Origin: Deltaproteobacteria bacterium RIFOXYD12_FULL_50_9 | GTDB lineage: Bacteria; Desulfobacterota; Desulfobulbia; Desulfobulbales; CALZHT01 | NCBI GenBank assembly: GCA_001799225.1 | Contig: MGTA01000060.1 | Coordinates: 23,720 to 28,978 of the forward strand | DNA length: 5,259 nt | Direction of reading: 5' to 3' | Part shown: piece by piece, positions 1 through 5,259 of the stretch | Layout: every line of letters starts with the position of its first letter | Position numbering within the stretch: the stretch's first letter is position 1 | Made by a program: the position numbers and the translations under genes | Notes under the pieces: model-generated | Told to the model about the DNA's origin: nothing | The model's database searches: none | What the model saw: only the letters and a program-made list of their open reading frames with translations

Positions 1-843
1 GTTTTGGTGGAGCTCTTTAATCAGGGTCTTCAGCTCATCAACTTGCATGCCGAGACGGCCGGTGGCGGCAAAACCGGCCTTGGGGGCAAAAAAATTGACC
101 GTGCTGTACCCCCAGTAGTTGTACAACATCTCACCGGTGTCGGGATGACGGCGGCTGTTTTCAAATTCGTCAAACTCATAAACCGGCATCAGTTCGACGC
201 AGTTTATGCCGAGCTCTCTGATATAAGGGATTTTGTCTCGCATGGCAGCGAAGGTTCCGGGATGTCGAGCTCCTGATGAGGTGTGCCGGGTAAAGCTGCG
301 CACATGCATCTCGTAGATGATCAGGTCTTCGATCGGGATCTCCAGGGGCCGGTCGTCCTCCCAATCAAAGTCTTCAAAGACCAACCGACCACGGTAAGGA
401 AAGATATTATCCCAATTCGGCGGCTTTCCCCAGACATCCCGGCCGCCGACTGCCTTGGCGTAAGGATCGAGCAGGATCTTGCTTTTATCGAAACGATGGC
501 CGACTGCCGGATCAAACGGGCCGTCCATCCGATAGCCGTATTCAATGGTCTCGCAATCCAGATCAAAGACCATAATGCTCCAGACGTGCCCGATCCTGAA
601 AGAATCGGGAAAGAGAATCTCCGCCAATGGCTCTTCCGCCCCCTTATTAAAGAGGACAAGGGTGCAGGAGACCGCGTGGCTCGAAAAAATCGAAAAATTA
701 ACACCCCCCGGGACCAGGGTGGCGCCAAAGGGGAACGGCTTGCCGGGACGAAGTCTGAAGCCGGCGATCTCATGGGTAGGATAATAATCAATCCGTGCTT
801 CCAGGGAGTCGATTCGTCCCGGTGCGGCATTGTCAGTCGTCAT
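1..843 (-). CDS. glgX: Glycogen debranching enzyme (GlgX/isoamylase type, GH13), N-terminal 281 residues; 3' end beyond window
   Basis: The reading frame is open from the ATG at 843 to the window edge, giving 281 codons of a family that usually runs to about 700, so roughly the last 60% is missing. Residues ~30-65 (GKPFPFGATLVPGGVNFSIF and the following SSHAVSCTLVLF) form the CBM48/isoamylase N-terminal beta domain, followed by EYGYRMDGPFDP near 101-112 and LLDPYAKAV near 124-132. The GH13 barrel starts at DLIIYEMHVRSFT (173-185), continues through LGINCVELMPVYEF (211-224) and reaches NYWGYSTVNFFAP (242-254). The conserved NH region and the catalytic Asp/Glu/Asp lie outside the window. Family enzymes hydrolyse alpha-1,6 branches of glycogen or related glucans in the cytoplasm. 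The start is supported by GGAGGA seven bases upstream. The gene follows the STAS gene by 20 bases, so co-transcription is likely. TreX or another isoamylase-like debranching enzyme is an alternative to GlgX proper. Confidence 0.9.
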   Translation of the reverse strand, partial: MTTDNAAPGRIDSLEARIDYYPTHEIAGFRLRPGKPFPFGATLVPGGVNFSIFSSHAVSCTLVLFNKGAEEPLAEILFPDSFRIGHVWSIMVFDLDCETIEYGYRMDGPFDPAVGHRFDKSKILLDPYAKAVGGRDVWGKPPNWDNIFPYRGRLVFEDFDWEDDRPLEIPIEDLIIYEMHVRSFTRHTSSGARHPGTFAAMRDKIPYIRELGINCVELMPVYEFDEFENSRRHPDTGEMLYNYWGYSTVNFFAPKAGFAATGRLGMQVDELKTLIKELHQN

Positions 844-863
844 GATAAGTTCCTCCGGAACAA

Positions 864-1196
864 TCAGGCCAAAGCCGCAAGCCCGGCTTCCCGGGTCTCG
901 GCAAGGGTGAAAAAATTGATGAATCCGGTCATAGACATGGTATCTCTGATCTCTTCCGAAACACTAACCAGGACAACCTTGCCTTTCTTGGAAGCAACCT
1001 GGCGATAGAGCAGCAGCAGCATCCGCAGACCGGCGCTAGAGAGATAAGAAACCCCATTCATATCAACCAGCAACCGGTTCCCGGCCTGCAAGGCTGCTAA
1101 CAATTCCGACTGGACCTGCGGCGCTGTTTTGCCATCAATATCACCACTTACCGTGGCAATTACATTCGCTCCTTCCACCTTTGTTTCTATGATCAT
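864..1196 (-). CDS. STAS-domain protein, anti-sigma-factor-antagonist (SpoIIAA/RsbV) type
   Basis: A complete 110-residue protein that consists of a single STAS domain. It has the opening strands with VSGDIDGKTAPQVQ (16-29), the strand LLVDMNGVSYLSSAGLR (42-58) and a C-terminal helix. Aligning YLSSAGLR with the FMDSSGLG segment of SpoIIAA puts the phosphorylatable serine at Ser54. In the family, an HPK-like kinase phosphorylates this serine and a PP2C-type phosphatase removes the phosphate, which switches binding to an anti-sigma factor or another partner. No kinase or phosphatase gene is in the window. The start has GAGGT six bases upstream (1203-1207). It lies 64 bases after the AGE-like gene and 20 bases before glgX on the same strand, suggesting one transcript and possibly control of carbohydrate storage. 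That link is inferred; the partner may be encoded elsewhere. Confidence 0.93.
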   Translation of the reverse strand: MIIETKVEGANVIATVSGDIDGKTAPQVQSELLAALQAGNRLLVDMNGVSYLSSAGLRMLLLLYRQVASKKGKVVLVSVSEEIRDTMSMTGFINFFTLAETREAGLAALA

Positions 1197-1260
1197 CTAA
1201 ATACCTCGCGGTTTGAATTTACTTAGTCGGCAATTATCTCAAACGATCATAACACATACA

Positions 1261-3087
1261 CTATACCGGCGTAATCGTCACCTTCACATTCAGATCCTTA
1301 TCCGCTATCGGCAGCGTTACATACAAAGCATCGGCATTGAAATTATCATAGGGCTTGCCGTCGATTTCAACTGCGGTCAGCTTGACGCTCCCTTTCGGCA
1401 GGATATCCGGGGAGACTCTCAAAATGTTGTCCTTGAAACCTCTCGGTTTCGGTTTGAAATAGAAGTTCATCGGCACCTTGGTGATCAGCAGATTGGTATA
1501 AACCGCCGACAGGTAGCAAAGTTCCGTAGAGTGATAGCCGCTCATCGAGTGGCTGCCCTTGAAGCGCTCGTTGCCCATCAGATAGGGCAGGCCATTAGCC
1601 AGAACGTTGAAATAGACTGCTCCGTCGTCGTGATCAAGAAAGTGGGCATTATAGAAGGCGGCGGCCTCGCGGGCATGCCGCAGATATTCGTCCTCTTTCA
1701 ATACGCCGTTCAGGATCATATAGGCCAGAATGGCTTGCTCCTGCTGCCACCAGGCCTTGCGGTCATGCCAGGTGAAGCGGTGGTACTCTTCGCCCGGGAC
1801 CAGGGTTCTGGCCACTACGTCATACCAGCCGCCGCGCTGGCGGTCACTGCCTGCTGCCGGCATCAGTTCGGCGATCTTGCGGGCAAATGATACATATTTG
1901 TCTTTCGGACGCAAGCTGTTCATCCGCATCAGGTTCCAGGAGATCTTCAGGTTGTGGCCGACCACGGCGTTATCCTGCTGCCAGCCCCAGGTTTTATCGT
2001 GACTCCAGTCTTCAAAAAAACGTTCCTGGACAAAGGGGCTGTTGTCATAGTCCTTAAAATGCTCCTCGATGGTATCAAAGGTGTATTCCAGAAAGTCGGC
2101 ATATTTTTCCTCTCCGGTAGCCAGCCAGAGGTTGATCAGGTAGGCCGGAGCATGGTCGCCGACCGAGTTCCAATTTTTCTTGGCGCGATTGTTCCCTTTA
2201 TCCAGGGTCGGCGACCGGGGGTCGAGAGTGATCGGGTCGATATGGGAGAAGTAGCCCTCTTTCTCATTGTCTTTGTAGTACTTTTCGAACAGGTCGATGG
2301 TCTTTTCGATGTCGAACATGATGCGGGGGTCACCGGTGATCCGATAAGTCTGGGTCGGACCGGCCAGGGCATAGATCTGCTCGTACATCGGCAGGGAGTC
2401 ATAGTCATCGCCGAATTCCGAGGTCAGGAGCTTCTGCTCCCGATCGCCGGAGACCTGGAGTCCGTGATACCAGTAGATCAGGTCTTCGTCATTGTCATAG
2501 AAACGAACATGTTCGCGCAGGTACTCCGTACCAAGTTCCGCCCCTTCCAGAAAACGATCCTCGCCGGTCAGCAAATAGGCCGAGGCAAACCCATAGACCA
2601 GCCGCGATATGGTGTCGGTCTCCTGCAGGTAGTCCCCCTTCTTGCCGCCGGCAAGGTGCAGGAAGGTGCGATAATTTTTAAAATCAATCGGAGTTTCAGG
2701 ATAATTGAACTGCCATTTAAGATAGCATTCGGCAATAGAGCGCACTTGTTTGATCCACCAATCCGGCTCTTCATGACGATATGTACCGGCCTTGTCGCCG
2801 GGGAAGATCATCGACTTGACCTCGATCCGGTAATCATTCCCCTTAGGATAGAATATGCAGTAAGCGTAAACGAGATTCTCCTCGGCAAGGAGTTCGGAGA
2901 GTCTTCCGGTAGCGTCAATATAACCTTCATCAAGATTCTGGGTCACCCTGGCGTAGGTCATCGGTGTAATAAAAAGGGTATACTCTTTCCCTTCCGAGGT
3001 CCTGAGGCTAAAAGAACGCTCGGTGCGGTTGAAACTGGTGATGTAACCGGAAATCGTGTCTGAAAAAGTGAATCGTAACTGTCCCAT
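1261..3087 (-). CDS. AGE superfamily (N-acylglucosamine/cellobiose 2-epimerase-like) protein with extra N- and C-terminal beta domains
   Basis: A 608-residue protein with no signal peptide, probably cytoplasmic. AGE enzymes are usually near 400 residues. Residues ~5-95 are strand-rich (SGYITSFNRTERSFSLRTS and onward) and suggest a small OB-like barrel. Residues ~105-540 look like the alpha/alpha barrel: SRLVYGFASAYLLTG (161-175), SVGDHAPAYLINLWLATG (308-325), VVGHNLKISWNLMR (376-388), WWQQEQAILAY (446-456), FLDHDDGAVYFNVLANG (483-499) and SGYHSTELCYLS (516-527). His378 and His519 match the two catalytic histidines of the family. The acid normally three residues after the first histidine is Lys381, and the acid of WWxQAE is Gln451, so the reaction is uncertain. 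Residues ~545-608 (RVSPDILPKGSVKLTAVEID onward) form a C-terminal beta domain. GGAGGA five bases before the ATG fixes the start. It is probably the first gene of a unit with STAS and glgX, so an alpha-glucan-related sugar is a plausible but unproven substrate. Confidence 0.8.
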   Translation of the reverse strand: MGQLRFTFSDTISGYITSFNRTERSFSLRTSEGKEYTLFITPMTYARVTQNLDEGYIDATGRLSELLAEENLVYAYCIFYPKGNDYRIEVKSMIFPGDKAGTYRHEEPDWWIKQVRSIAECYLKWQFNYPETPIDFKNYRTFLHLAGGKKGDYLQETDTISRLVYGFASAYLLTGEDRFLEGAELGTEYLREHVRFYDNDEDLIYWYHGLQVSGDREQKLLTSEFGDDYDSLPMYEQIYALAGPTQTYRITGDPRIMFDIEKTIDLFEKYYKDNEKEGYFSHIDPITLDPRSPTLDKGNNRAKKNWNSVGDHAPAYLINLWLATGEEKYADFLEYTFDTIEEHFKDYDNSPFVQERFFEDWSHDKTWGWQQDNAVVGHNLKISWNLMRMNSLRPKDKYVSFARKIAELMPAAGSDRQRGGWYDVVARTLVPGEEYHRFTWHDRKAWWQQEQAILAYMILNGVLKEDEYLRHAREAAAFYNAHFLDHDDGAVYFNVLANGLPYLMGNERFKGSHSMSGYHSTELCYLSAVYTNLLITKVPMNFYFKPKPRGFKDNILRVSPDILPKGSVKLTAVEIDGKPYDNFNADALYVTLPIADKDLNVKVTITPV

Positions 3088-3140
3088 TTTTTTCCTCCGT
3101 CAATTTATGATAGTGGTCAATCCATAGCAAAAGTCTTATA

Positions 3141-3168
3141 TTGCCGTCACATCACAAGCCGATATAAT
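3141..3168 (+). promoter_or_regulatory. Candidate plus-strand promoter overlapping the minus-strand one
   Basis: TTGCCG (3141-3146), 16 bases, then a perfect TATAAT (3163-3168) on the plus strand. No confident gene follows in that direction: transcription would run into the 3' end of the outer-membrane-protein gene as antisense. A short open frame at 3203-3298 lies downstream. It may be a chance match in an AT-rich gap. Confidence 0.25.
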
Positions 3169-3188
3169 CTGGAATCGACATTTGGCAA
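3161..3188 (-). promoter_or_regulatory. Candidate sigma70-type promoter for the AGE-STAS-glgX unit
   Basis: On the minus strand TTGCCA (3183-3188) lies 16 bases from TATATC (3161-3166), each matching four of six consensus positions. It is about 75 bases upstream of the AGE-like start codon, within the 176-base gap after the outer-membrane-protein gene. The match is weak. It is supported only by position, by spacing and by the need for a promoter if the long gap separates two transcripts. Confidence 0.25.
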
Positions 3189-3263
3189 TAGAGAGAAGAG
3201 TAATGAAATTGCCGACGATTGCTTTTATAAAAGGATCAGGCATGGAGTACCCTTTTGCGCTGT

Positions 3264-4295
3264 TCAAAATCGCACATCAAAAAGTATCCCGGCAATAACC
3301 CGTGCCATATCAAAAGCCGGGACATTCGAGATATTGCGATTATAGAGAGCCCGCAGAGAAACACCGTATTTTTGCTCAAAATAGGTGGTGAGGGTGACTA
3401 CGGTCGACCAGGAGTTATCGGCCCGTTGGCCGCCGATGGATTTGTAGATGCCATCGTAATCCTTGCGGTAATATTCGCCGTATACATCGAGCAGCGTGTC
3501 CTTGGGAAGAATCAAACTACCCTCGACGCTACCCCGATGCCCCGTACCATCCCAAAGGGTTGTCCTGGCATCGTCCTGATCAATGGCGTATCCGACCCGA
3601 ACCAGTGCCGCAGATGACAAGGTCATGGTGTGAATAAGCGCCCCGCTGTAATTGGAACCGGTTCGGTCGGCGTTGGTTTTGAAAATGGAAACATTGCGGT
3701 ATTCGGTTGAGCGATAGCGCAGATCGACAGCAGTGTATTGCCCATGTCCTTCGGCAATGATGACGGAAGGACCGGTCATGAGCGCATAGTCAAAAAGGTT
3801 GGTGCCGAGGAGCAGGTGTTGGAATACGGCTGAATAGCGCAGAGTGACATTGCCGTCGATTTTATAGCGGCCGGCAAGCTCCGCCAGGTTCTGGGTCAGG
3901 TTGAAGTCATCCAGATCGGCATGCAGACTCTGGAAGAAGGCGTAATTAATAGTCAAATCGCCCTGCGCCCCCTTAAGCGGTACATAACTGCCGGAAAGAT
4001 TCAACACTAACCGTGAATCATCCTTTTTCCCGATACCCTCGGGAACCGGCGCCCCTTGGGCGTTCAATATCGCATTAGTATCATACTGATAACCGGTGGT
4101 AATCTTCAGAAACAATCTTTTATCCGGAGGAGATGGCTTCACCAGTTCCGGCATGCTGAGCAGGCCAAACGGCTGGGCGCTGATCATCCAGGGTTGTTGA
4201 GCGGAATCGTCGGCCAGAGCGGCGCTGCTGCTAAAAAAAAACAGACTGATCAGCAAGGCCGGACAGAGAAGATAACGGTTAATGAAATGATTCAT
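3264..4295 (-). CDS. Predicted outer-membrane beta-barrel protein with Sec signal peptide
   Basis: From the ATG at 4295 this is 343 residues. Residues 1-28 are a clear Sec signal peptide: a basic N-terminus (MNHFINR), a hydrophobic core with FFF, and cleavage expected after AALA before DDSAQQ. From about residue 60 the chain shows alternating beta-strand patterns rich in aromatic residues, starting with LFLKITTGYQYDTNAIL, and it ends in GILFDVRF, the terminal-Phe signature recognised by the BAM machinery. The GYxYDTN element resembles the first strand of TPR-linked and SLAM-like barrels, but no TPR region is present. Function and ligand are not recognisable. The frame is open further upstream to an ATG at 4421, which adds 42 residues that look like a VOC domain start. 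I chose 4295 because of the signal peptide and the AAGGGG seven bases before it. It is the only exported product predicted here and is unrelated to its neighbours. Confidence 0.82.
   Translation of the reverse strand: MNHFINRYLLCPALLISLFFFSSSAALADDSAQQPWMISAQPFGLLSMPELVKPSPPDKRLFLKITTGYQYDTNAILNAQGAPVPEGIGKKDDSRLVLNLSGSYVPLKGAQGDLTINYAFFQSLHADLDDFNLTQNLAELAGRYKIDGNVTLRYSAVFQHLLLGTNLFDYALMTGPSVIIAEGHGQYTAVDLRYRSTEYRNVSIFKTNADRTGSNYSGALIHTMTLSSAALVRVGYAIDQDDARTTLWDGTGHRGSVEGSLILPKDTLLDVYGEYYRKDYDGIYKSIGGQRADNSWSTVVTLTTYFEQKYGVSLRALYNRNISNVPAFDMARVIAGILFDVRF
4233..4241 (-). repeat. Nine-base T homopolymer in signal-peptide codons
   Basis: On the coding strand nine consecutive T residues encode Phe19-Phe20-Phe21 of the outer-membrane protein, directly followed by three AGC serine codons. 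Tracts this long near the 5' end of surface-protein genes can slip during replication and shift the frame. Phe-rich hydrophobic cores also occur without any switching role. Confidence 0.9.
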
Positions 4296-4299
4296 AACG

Positions 4300-4308
4300 C
4301 CCCCCCTT
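4300..4308 (-). promoter_or_regulatory. G-rich ribosome-binding site of the outer-membrane-protein gene
   Basis: The coding strand reads AAGGGGGGG in front of CGTT and the ATG at 4295, so AAGGGG ends seven bases from the start. This supports initiation at 4295 rather than only at the upstream ATG at 4421. The run of seven G (4300-4306) is unusual for a Shine-Dalgarno region. A change in its length would alter spacing and the frame of any read-through product. Confidence 0.5.
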
Positions 4309-4421
4309 ACTGAATCCCGACTGAATCCGAAAAAATTTGAGTAAAACCGTTCCGTTACCTCGACATTATGACAGTTTAGAGCGACATGACCGAATTTCAC
4401 CCTGTTGTTTACGACCGTCAT
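4308..4421 (-). pseudogene. 5' remnant of a VOC (glyoxalase/bleomycin-resistance) family gene
   Basis: About 38 codons starting at the ATG at 4421 encode a typical VOC N-terminus: VKFGHVALNCHNVEVTERFY followed by SNFFGFSR. His12 in the GHVALN strand sits where VOC enzymes place their first metal ligand, and the helix ending in FY followed by FFGF is the usual beta-alpha-beta opening. A full VOC protein is about 120-180 residues, so some 70% is absent. The start overlaps the stop of the PfpI gene as ATGA, the arrangement of an intact translationally coupled operon gene. The frame then runs without a stop into the signal peptide of the outer-membrane protein. The simplest reading is a gene truncated by deletion or insertion, with the rest lost. 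An authentic fusion is unlikely because the signal peptide would be internal. Confidence 0.7.
4309..4330. repeat. Two-copy 11-bp tandem repeat at the VOC/outer-membrane-protein junction
   Basis: ACTGAATCCCG (4309-4319) is followed directly by ACTGAATCCGA (4320-4330), with the first nine bases identical. It lies where VOC similarity fades and just upstream of the ribosome-binding site of the next gene. This fits a small duplication or microhomology at a rearrangement breakpoint. Confidence 0.75.
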
Positions 4422-4981
4422 GAGAGCAACTCAATGATTTTGCGGGCAAACAGATGGCAGTGCCCGCCGCTCCGAGCGGTAACCAGATCACCGTCCACCA
4501 CCACATCTTCATCAACATAGCTGGCGCCCATGTTACGGGCATCCCCCAGAAGATTATTATGGACAACCAATCTCCGACCCCGAACCAGTTCCGGTACCGG
4601 AGCCACCAGCCAGAGGCCGTGACAGAGAATCCCCTTGATGATCGATTTCTCGGCGAACGCCCTCTGCAAAAATTCGGTCGCCGGTGGGAGTTTGTTGATA
4701 TCCTCGGTATAACGGAGACGATCCGCCACCATCCCGGCCGGGACAATCACGGCGGAAAAACCGCGCAGTGTTGCATCGTCCATCCCCTCAAAAGATTCCC
4801 GCACCTCAAAGGGGGCTCGAAATTCATGGCCGAGAAAGGTAAGGGCCGGCTGACCCCACAACCGGGTGAGAAAATGGACCTCGGCGCCCTCCTCGGCAAA
4901 ACGCAGTCGATAGTACCAGATCTCCGGCTCATACCAATCCGCTTCCATCAGTATCGCTATTTTTTTTCCTGCAAGGGTCAT
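4418..4981 (-). CDS. DJ-1/PfpI family protein (class I glutamine-amidotransferase-like)
   Basis: A complete 187-residue protein of the usual length for the family. It opens with KKIAILMEADWYEPEIWYY (6-24), where Glu18 or Glu20 fits the acid near the active site. It continues with FSAVIVPAGMVADRLR (75-90) and carries the nucleophile elbow GILCHGLWL with Cys120-His121. The C-terminal part ends VVDGDLVTARSGGHCHLFARKIIELL, the familiar PfpI closing pattern. Members include glyoxalase III/deglycase-like enzymes, chaperones, proteases and isonitrile hydratases, so the exact activity is open. It is cytoplasmic, with no signal peptide. AAGGAG (4988-4993) precedes the start and overlaps the stop of the cupin gene, and only 11 bases separate the two genes. 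Its stop overlaps the ATG of the VOC remnant. Association with VOC and cupin genes fits carbonyl or small-metabolite detoxification, which is inference. Confidence 0.9.
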   Translation of the reverse strand: MTLAGKKIAILMEADWYEPEIWYYRLRFAEEGAEVHFLTRLWGQPALTFLGHEFRAPFEVRESFEGMDDATLRGFSAVIVPAGMVADRLRYTEDINKLPPATEFLQRAFAEKSIIKGILCHGLWLVAPVPELVRGRRLVVHNNLLGDARNMGASYVDEDVVVDGDLVTARSGGHCHLFARKIIELLS

Positions 4982-4992
4982 CGTAAACTCCT

Positions 4993-5259
4993 TTATCCCA
5001 CCATCGGTTCCGGCACGGGTCTCTTGGGACTGAACACATCAAGCGCCACGGAATCTTCTAGCAACCGAAACTGATGCGGCACCCCGCCGGGGATGAAATA
5101 GGAGTCTCCCGGATTGAGAACCGCCTTCTCCGCTCCGATGGTCACCTCGATCGAGCCCTTAAGGATATAACCGAACTGCTCCTCAATGTGGTCATGCATA
5201 GGCGAGATCGTCCCTTTCGGGGTCTGCCAGTGCAGGACGTTCATGTCGTTGCTGCCGCC
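4993..5259 (-). CDS. Small cupin-domain protein (cupin_2 type), N-terminus beyond window
   Basis: The last 88 codons of a cupin. The frame is open to the window edge; the Met at 5244 has no ribosome-binding site and is preceded in frame by GGSND, so the true start lies outside. Counting from that Met, cupin motif 1 is G11-x5-H17-x-H19-x3-Q23-x6-G30 and motif 2 is G46-x5-P52-x-G54-x2-H57. This predicts a metal site of three His and one Gln in place of the common Glu. The fold is a one-domain beta barrel that binds a metal and a small ligand, used as an oxygenase, isomerase or sensor. No reaction can be assigned. It is the most upstream visible gene of the cupin-pfpI-VOC unit, with tightly spaced downstream genes suggesting one transcript. 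Confidence 0.88.
   Translation of the reverse strand, partial: GGSNDMNVLHWQTPKGTISPMHDHIEEQFGYILKGSIEVTIGAEKAVLNPGDSYFIPGGVPHQFRLLEDSVALDVFSPKRPVPEPMVG

Larger units (their letters stand above)
3139..3190. repeat. 7-bp inverted repeat flanking the shared -10 region
   Basis: TATTGCC at 3139-3145 and its complement GGCAATA at 3184-3190 bracket a 38-base centre that contains the GATATAAT core. The arms contain the -35-like hexamers of both candidate promoters. The spacing is too long for a tight hairpin. It could be a pair of operator half-sites or coincidence. Confidence 0.3.

Noticed and set aside
321..830. A 169-codon minus-strand frame inside the glgX region.
   Set aside because: It is a shifted frame of glgX. 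The frame from 843 gives clear CBM48 and GH13 motifs through to the window edge.
283..1008. A 241-codon plus-strand open frame.
   Set aside because: It is antisense to glgX and STAS, crosses their gene boundary, and its translation resembles no protein family.
1197..1260. Possible promoter between the AGE-like gene and STAS (TTGAGA, 15 bases, TAAATT on the minus strand).
   Set aside because: The spacing is short and the -10 match poor. Co-transcription from upstream is at least as likely.
1213..1890. A 225-codon plus-strand open frame.
   Set aside because: It is antisense to the 3' part of the AGE-like gene and has no recognisable motifs.
1954..3063. A 369-codon open frame on the plus strand.
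   Set aside because: It lies entirely antisense to the AGE-like gene, whose protein matches recognisable family motifs and has a strong ribosome-binding site. The plus-strand product shows no domain pattern.
3229..3256. Possible terminator hairpin after the outer-membrane-protein gene (AAAAGG with CCTTTT).
   Set aside because: The stem is only six mostly A-T pairs with a 16-base loop and no following T run, too weak to call. The nearby palindrome CTTTTATAAAAG at 3222-3233 is also likely chance in AT-rich sequence.
4365..4370. CATAAT on the minus strand as a -10 element for the outer-membrane-protein gene.
   Set aside because: No acceptable -35 sequence lies 16-18 bases upstream, and it falls inside the VOC remnant's codons.
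4454..5074. A 206-codon plus-strand open frame.
   Set aside because: It is antisense to pfpI and the end of the cupin gene, both of which have clear active-site or metal-binding motifs.

Overview
The window looks like Gram-negative bacterial chromosome of middling GC. One product has a Sec signal peptide and a C-terminal phenylalanine typical of an outer-membrane beta-barrel. The protein set (long AGE-type epimerase, STAS protein, GlgX-like debranching enzyme) would fit an anaerobic Desulfuromonadia/Geobacter-like lineage, but that placement is an impression from the protein sequences and could not be tested. No mobile element, tRNA, rRNA or CRISPR array is visible. All well-supported genes are on the minus strand, so transcription runs from high to low coordinates.

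Upstream block (5259 to about 4308): a cupin gene cut by the window edge, then a DJ-1/PfpI family gene 11 bases after it, then the first ~38 codons of a VOC (glyoxalase/bleomycin-resistance) gene whose ATG overlaps the PfpI stop as ATGA. This resembles a small operon for handling reactive carbonyls or small metabolites, but the VOC gene is broken off.

Middle block (4295 to 3264): a 343-residue predicted outer-membrane beta-barrel protein begins where the VOC remnant ends, in the same reading frame with no stop between. A rearrangement seems to have put the barrel gene into the cupin-pfpI operon. A 9-base T run in the signal-peptide codons and a 7-base G run in the ribosome-binding region are possible slippage sites. 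The 176 bases after it hold overlapping, oppositely oriented promoter-like sequences.

Downstream block (3087 to 1): a 608-residue AGE (N-acylglucosamine/cellobiose 2-epimerase) superfamily protein with extra N- and C-terminal beta domains and altered catalytic acid positions, a 110-residue STAS-domain protein (anti-sigma-factor-antagonist type), and the first 281 residues of a GlgX/isoamylase-type debranching enzyme. Spacing and strand suggest one carbohydrate (glycogen/alpha-glucan) unit with an embedded partner-switch regulator. The functional link is inference from gene order.

The most interesting points are the VOC/outer-membrane-protein junction and the AGE-like enzyme that keeps two catalytic histidines but lacks the usual acidic partners. 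There is no clear evidence here for a wholly new system.
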